The notes below the pieces were generated by a model. That model saw only the letters and a program-made list of their open reading frames with translations, was not told the DNA's origin and ran no database searches. DNA of 9,516 nt from Planctomycetota bacterium (GTDB lineage: Bacteria > Planctomycetota > Phycisphaerae > UBA1845 > PWPN01). The DNA is taken from the NCBI GenBank assembly GCA_020346805.1, contig CP070790.1, forward strand, positions 4,180,497-4,190,012, read 5' to 3'. This document shows positions 6,754 to 9,516 of this stretch, one piece after another (position 1 is the stretch's first letter; every line of letters starts with the position of its first letter). Position numbers and translations under genes: made by a program.

Positions 6754-6781
6754 ATTATGGGGCCGGCGTTCGGGATGTCAA
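6754..6781 (-). promoter_or_regulatory. Strong sigma-70 promoter of the ECF sigma operon
   Basis: On the minus strand a perfect TTGACA (6781-6776) is followed after 16 bases by CATAAT (6759-6754), which matches 5 of 6. Transcription would start near 6747, giving a leader of about 55 bases before the ATG at 6691. The match is to the housekeeping consensus. I found no well-spaced GGAAC/GTC-type ECF promoter here, although GGAATT occurs at 6742-6737, so autoregulation is not evident. Confidence 0.55.
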
Positions 6782-6851
6782 CGAATAGCCGTTTCGGTTT
6801 GTTTTAGGGTGTTAAGGTGCCCCGGCCCTGAATATACGTAAGTGATTATCA

Positions 6852-7712
6852 ATGCTAAAGATAGAATCAATAACCAAACTGCAACAACATGTCCGGCACC
6901 TTCGCCGGGCCTCAAAAGTTATCGGATTTGTCCCTACCATGGGAGCCATCCACGAGGGCCATTGTTCGCTGATGCGCGCCGGGCGGGCCGAATGCGATGA
7001 ACTGATAGCCTCCATTTTTGTCAATCCCACCCAATTTTGCCCCGGAGAGGATTACGCTAAGTATCCGCGGCCATTGGAGCGGGATCTGGCTGCCTGTGAG
7101 GCTGAGGGAGTAGATACAGTCTTTTGCCCTGATGCGGATGAAATGTACCCGGCCGGTTCAGCCACCACCGTATCCGTTTCGGGCCTGACCGACGGCCTCT
7201 GCGGTGCCTACCGTCCGGGACATTTCGACGGAGTTACTACTATTGTGGCCAAGCTATTTAACATCGTTCAGCCGGATATCGCCTATTTCGGCCAAAAAGA
7301 CGCCCAACAGGCGGCAGTGATTCGCCGAATGGTCCGTGATCTGATATGGCCTATCAAGATCGTAATCTGCCCGACCATCCGCGAGCCGGACGGCCTGGCT
7401 ATCTCCAGCCGCAATGCCTACCTCACCCCCGAGCAACGGAAACAGGCCCTTAGTTTGTACGCCGCCCTCGAGTACGCCCGCCGACAGATCCAAGCCGGTC
7501 GGCTCAAGGTAGCCGATTTGACGGCCGAGATGCGACAACGGATTGAAGCTGCCGGTCCTTGTTCGATCGACTACATAGAAATTATTGATGCCCATGAACT
7601 GATCCCCAAAAACACCGTTCAAGGTCGATGCCTCATCGCACTGGCGGTACGGATCGGGAAAAGCCGACTAATAGATAATATTGAAGTGGACGCAGGGACA
7701 TCCAAAAGTTAG
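6852..7712 (+). CDS. panC: Pantoate--beta-alanine ligase (pantothenate synthetase)
   Basis: PanC joins pantoate and beta-alanine using ATP, through a pantoyl-adenylate, in the last step of pantothenate and hence coenzyme A synthesis; it is cytoplasmic. All signature motifs are present in order across 286 residues: VPTMGAIHEGH (27-37, the HIGH-like ATP site with H34 and H37), SIFVNPTQF (54-62, pantoate binding), FGQKDAQQ (146-153), and IREPDGLAISSRN (176-188, the KMSKS-like loop). Length is normal for the family. The ATG at 6852 begins MLKIESITKL just before the first helix; the Shine-Dalgarno sequence is weak. Its neighbours do not belong to the pathway: panB and panD are not in the window, the ECF sigma gene is divergent, and lgt follows after a 297-base gap. 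I see no clear promoter on this strand in the 160 bases shared with the sigma operon. Confidence 0.96.
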   Translation: MLKIESITKLQQHVRHLRRASKVIGFVPTMGAIHEGHCSLMRAGRAECDELIASIFVNPTQFCPGEDYAKYPRPLERDLAACEAEGVDTVFCPDADEMYPAGSATTVSVSGLTDGLCGAYRPGHFDGVTTIVAKLFNIVQPDIAYFGQKDAQQAAVIRRMVRDLIWPIKIVICPTIREPDGLAISSRNAYLTPEQRKQALSLYAALEYARRQIQAGRLKVADLTAEMRQRIEAAGPCSIDYIEIIDAHELIPKNTVQGRCLIALAVRIGKSRLIDNIEVDAGTSKS

Positions 7713-7764
7713 TATGCCTACATCGGATATGGGCAGCGTTACTCCGAACGCAGACGAAATTGAG

Positions 7765-7780
7765 TCCCGATTTATCGGGA
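7765..7780 (+). terminator. Weak terminator-like hairpin after panC
   Basis: TCCCGA (7765-7770), a TTTA loop and TCGGGA (7775-7780) form a six-pair GC-rich stem 53 bases after the panC stop. The stem is followed by ATTTATT, not a true T run, so termination would be inefficient if it occurs at all. Confidence 0.25.
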
Positions 7781-7895
7781 ATTTATTGGGGAATCTTTAT
7801 GTACGAAAAAGGAAATCCTTCACTTTGCTAAGGGTGATGCGTGCATACTCTATGAACAAAGCAAGTAGAGTTTGCCCGTGTAATATTATCAATAT

Positions 7896-7911
7896 ACCTA
7901 ATATATTAGGT
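7896..7911. repeat. Perfect 16-bp palindrome upstream of lgt
   Basis: ACCTAATATATTAGGT is a perfect inverted repeat with no mismatch, centred about 106 bases before the lgt start. Symmetry, length and position are those of a binding site for a dimeric regulator. With no spacer it would make a poor RNA hairpin. The protein that would bind it is unknown. Confidence 0.4.
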
Positions 7912-8009
7912 GCCACGAATAATCGTTGAGTTATAAACGAACATGTTTGTCTAACGCTCACAGGCTTAATGGGTAATCGACTTTTAAACAATCAATAATC
8001 AAGTGAATT

Positions 8010-9200
8010 ATGTGGCCAACGTTGTTTAAAATTCCTTTTTTTCATCTCCCCATCCGCGGTTACGGTCTGATGTTGATGATCGGATTTCTGGGGGGCACAT
8101 GGTGGGCGGCACGACGTGCCTCCAGGGTTAAATGCGATCCCGATATGGTGGTCAATCTGGGCTTCTTCGCCCTGCTTAGCAGCGTGATCGGGGCCCGAAT
8201 ATTTCACGTGGTCCATTATTGGGATTCACATTTTGCCGGCAGGGGATTGGCAGCGGTGATCGATCTGACCTCCGGAGGGCTGGAATTTTACGGCGGATTT
8301 ATCGCGGCTTTTATAACTGTGGTCATATTTATGTCGGCCCAAAAGGTGTCCGTTCGTCTGTACCTCGACATCATCGCCCCGTCATTGATGTTCGGCATGG
8401 GAATGGCCAGAATCGGATGCTTCCTTAACGGTTGCTGTTGGGGCGGACCATGTACCGCGGAGTTGCCGTGGGCGGTTCAGTTTCCCTATGCCAGCCCGGC
8501 AACTTATCGGCAATGGGAAGATCGGCTTATTACCCTGCCGGCGGAGTTGATCTTAATCGACCAACACGGTAATCCCGCTCATCCTTACCTGATGCCGCGA
8601 GACTGGATCAATATGAGCACCGAAGAGCGCTACGGACCCAAACTTGCGGTACGCAAGGCCCGGGAAGAACTCAACCAAGCCAAACTTAACAACCAAGATC
8701 GCGAAACAATAGCCAAACTGCAAAAAATACTGAATAAAAAAATAAAGGCCCAACAAAAAAACGCGGGGGTCACCAATACACTCGATATGCAGGAAAAACA
8801 TTTCGATCTGACACCCTCGCAACTGGAACAACTGGCCAATGCCCCATCGGTAAAAACGCTTCACGTACATCCGGTTCAACTCTATGCCTCACTTAACGGG
8901 CTGCTGTTAGCCATGCTGCTTAACGTAATTTTCTATCGGCGAAAGAGACACGGCACGGTGGCCGGATTGATATTTTTGCTGTATCCGATTATGCGCATTC
9001 TTGAAGAAATCATTAGGATTGATAATCCACACGATACCGCGGGCCTGACCGTGTCGCAGTTCTTAAGTGTGTTGATTTTTATGGGGGGCCTTATCTATAT
9101 GTATATAATTTATCGCCTGCCCCTGCGGTCCCCGCGGGCCATACCGTACGTTCCCCCACCCCTGAATGAATCAAAACCAAAGAAGAAAAAGAAGAAGTAA
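8010..9200 (+). CDS. lgt: Prolipoprotein diacylglyceryl transferase, variant with long insertion
   Basis: Lgt moves diacylglycerol from phosphatidylglycerol to the cysteine of prelipoproteins in the inner membrane. Family features appear in order: RGYGLML (16-22, Y18), multiple membrane helices, GGLEFYGGF (89-97), ARIGCFLNGCCWGG (133-146), HPVQLYAS (287-294) and RILEEIIR (329-336, with R329 and E333). By motif, Y18, R134, N140, R329 and E333 match E. coli Y26, R143, N149, R239 and E243. H103, N146 and E151 of E. coli are replaced by Y94, C137 and C142. About 115 residues (roughly 170-284) sit between QFP and HPVQLY where other Lgt proteins have a short loop; part of it (211-250) is a Lys/Glu/Gln-rich predicted coiled coil. 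The protein is 396 residues against roughly 260-300 in the family and ends in six lysines. The start ATG has a weak AAGTGA upstream. Confidence 0.9.
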   Translation: MWPTLFKIPFFHLPIRGYGLMLMIGFLGGTWWAARRASRVKCDPDMVVNLGFFALLSSVIGARIFHVVHYWDSHFAGRGLAAVIDLTSGGLEFYGGFIAAFITVVIFMSAQKVSVRLYLDIIAPSLMFGMGMARIGCFLNGCCWGGPCTAELPWAVQFPYASPATYRQWEDRLITLPAELILIDQHGNPAHPYLMPRDWINMSTEERYGPKLAVRKAREELNQAKLNNQDRETIAKLQKILNKKIKAQQKNAGVTNTLDMQEKHFDLTPSQLEQLANAPSVKTLHVHPVQLYASLNGLLLAMLLNVIFYRRKRHGTVAGLIFLLYPIMRILEEIIRIDNPHDTAGLTVSQFLSVLIFMGGLIYMYIIYRLPLRSPRAIPYVPPPLNESKPKKKKKK

Positions 9201-9468
9201 TACGAATTATATCTAGAACACGCTTTTTTCCAGGGAGGCACGTCGAAGTCGATGATCCCCCGGAGCGGGATCGCCAAAGGTGGGCCAAAGCGAAGCGCGG
9301 GCATGTTCTCTATCGTGAACCAAAGGCTTGGGCCGTGAGCTTTCATCGAGCCTGAGCCTCAGAGCTGAAGACAGTCGAACGGTGAGGGCATTCAATCTTG
9401 AGCGCAAAATTAAAACAAAACCGGTATAATGAGTACCTAAGTACCATCAATCCGTCAGGGAAGTACAG
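9201..9468. other. Intergenic region with a GC-rich block of unlike composition
   Basis: After the AT-rich lgt end, 9231-9390 is visibly GC-rich. It contains a six-pair inverted repeat GATCCC/GGGATC (9254-9259 and 9267-9272), and segments such as GAGCCTGAGCC and GTCGAACGGTGAGGGC that look like dispersed intergenic repeat sequence. Two overlapping minus-strand frames stay open here (9346-9110 and 9407-9213), but they run into lgt or lack a ribosome binding site and are not believable genes. No terminator with a T run is seen; TTTTTT at 9224-9229 lacks a preceding stem. The last part, from 9401, turns AT-rich and holds a -10 box for the next gene. Confidence 0.4.
9425..9430 (+). promoter_or_regulatory. 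Consensus -10 box before the last gene
   Basis: TATAAT matches the -10 consensus exactly and lies 38 bases before the ATG at 9469. The hexamer 17 bases upstream (GCGCAA) is a poor -35, and TTGAGC at 9398 is too far away at 21 bases. A direct repeat AGTACC-TA-AGTACC (9432-9445) sits immediately downstream, across the expected start point, and could be a regulator site. Confidence 0.35.
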
Positions 9469-9516
9469 ATGTTTCCAGTATTGCATTTCATTATCGAGCC
9501 TTATCGACACGATTTT
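9469..9516 (+). CDS. Start of an unidentified gene, cut off by the window edge
   Basis: ATG at 9469 opens a frame that runs 16 codons to the last base (MFPVLHFIIEPYRHDF). A good ribosome binding site, AGGGAAG, lies 5 bases before it, and a consensus -10 box lies 38 bases upstream. This combination, with no gene on the other strand, makes a real start likely. Sixteen residues are too few to name a product. The hydrophobic run after the start could be a membrane segment or just the first beta strand of a soluble protein. Confidence 0.5.
   Translation, partial: MFPVLHFIIEPYRHDF

Larger units (their letters stand above)
7713..8009. other. AT-rich gap between panC and lgt
   Basis: These 297 bases are much richer in A+T than the flanking genes. 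They hold a small hairpin near the panC end (7765-7780) and a perfect palindrome closer to lgt (7896-7911). A 71-codon frame opens with ATG at 7714, one base after the panC stop, and runs to 7929. It has no ribosome binding site at suitable spacing and a composition like non-coding DNA, so I do not call it. No clean promoter for lgt is visible; TTGCCC at 7872-7877 with TATACC 15 bases later is the nearest match and is poorly spaced. Confidence 0.55.

Noticed and set aside
7254..7622. 122-codon minus-strand frame inside panC.
   Set aside because: panC is complete with all motifs; the opposite frame is a shadow.
7714..7929. 71-codon plus-strand frame beginning one base after the panC stop.
   Set aside because: No suitable ribosome binding site, AT-rich non-coding composition, and it overlaps the hairpin and palindrome; no recognisable protein features.
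9110..9407. Overlapping minus-strand frames after lgt, considered as a gene or gene remnant.
   Set aside because: They overlap the lgt 3' end or lack a ribosome binding site, and the residues look compositional; kept only as a possible repeat block.
1..9516. CRISPR array, insertion sequence, phage genes, tRNA or rRNA.
   Set aside because: No regularly spaced repeats, transposase, integrase or cloverleaf-type sequence was seen on either strand.

Overview
The window comes from a bacterial chromosome and reads as an ordinary chromosomal stretch. I see no phage, insertion sequence, plasmid, CRISPR or RNA genes. It most resembles Planctomycetota. The pointers are the short ECF sigma/anti-sigma operon with a small single-pass anti-sigma protein, a signal-peptide FG-GAP repeat lipoprotein, an Lgt with a large inserted loop and the motif GCFLNGCCWGG, and long gaps between loosely packed genes. 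The assignment is an inference from gene style, not from a phylogenetic marker.

Left part, minus strand (1-3890). From right to left these are a MEMO1-family protein (AmmeMemoRadiSam protein B, 3890-2994), a seven-repeat FG-GAP lipoprotein (2975-1704) that starts 18 bases after the MEMO stop, the iron-sulfur/FAD subunit of dihydroorotate dehydrogenase (pyrK, 1601-687), and the N-terminal part of a TrkA-N-type NAD-binding protein (336 to the window edge). The MEMO gene has a good sigma-70-type promoter (4061-4089). A 20-bp near-perfect palindrome (4044-4063) overlaps its -10 box and the expected transcription start, which suggests repressor control.

Middle part, minus strand (4122-6781). This is a three-gene unit: an ECF sigma factor, a membrane anti-sigma factor without zinc ligands, and a secreted protein built from repeated secretin/STN-like modules. 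A strong housekeeping promoter (TTGACA, 16 bp, CATAAT) lies upstream. The layout suggests an envelope-sensing circuit whose periplasmic component is the repeat protein. I think it is the most interesting piece of the window.

Right part, plus strand (6852-9516). These are panC (pantothenate synthesis), a 297-base AT-rich gap with a 16-bp perfect palindrome, lgt (lipoprotein diacylglyceryl transferase) of a variant type with a long charged insertion and a lysine tail, a GC-rich gap of unlike composition, and the first 16 codons of a further gene. Lgt would be the enzyme that lipidates proteins such as the FG-GAP lipoprotein. Apart from the sigma operon and the MEMO/lipoprotein pair, the genes look functionally unrelated.
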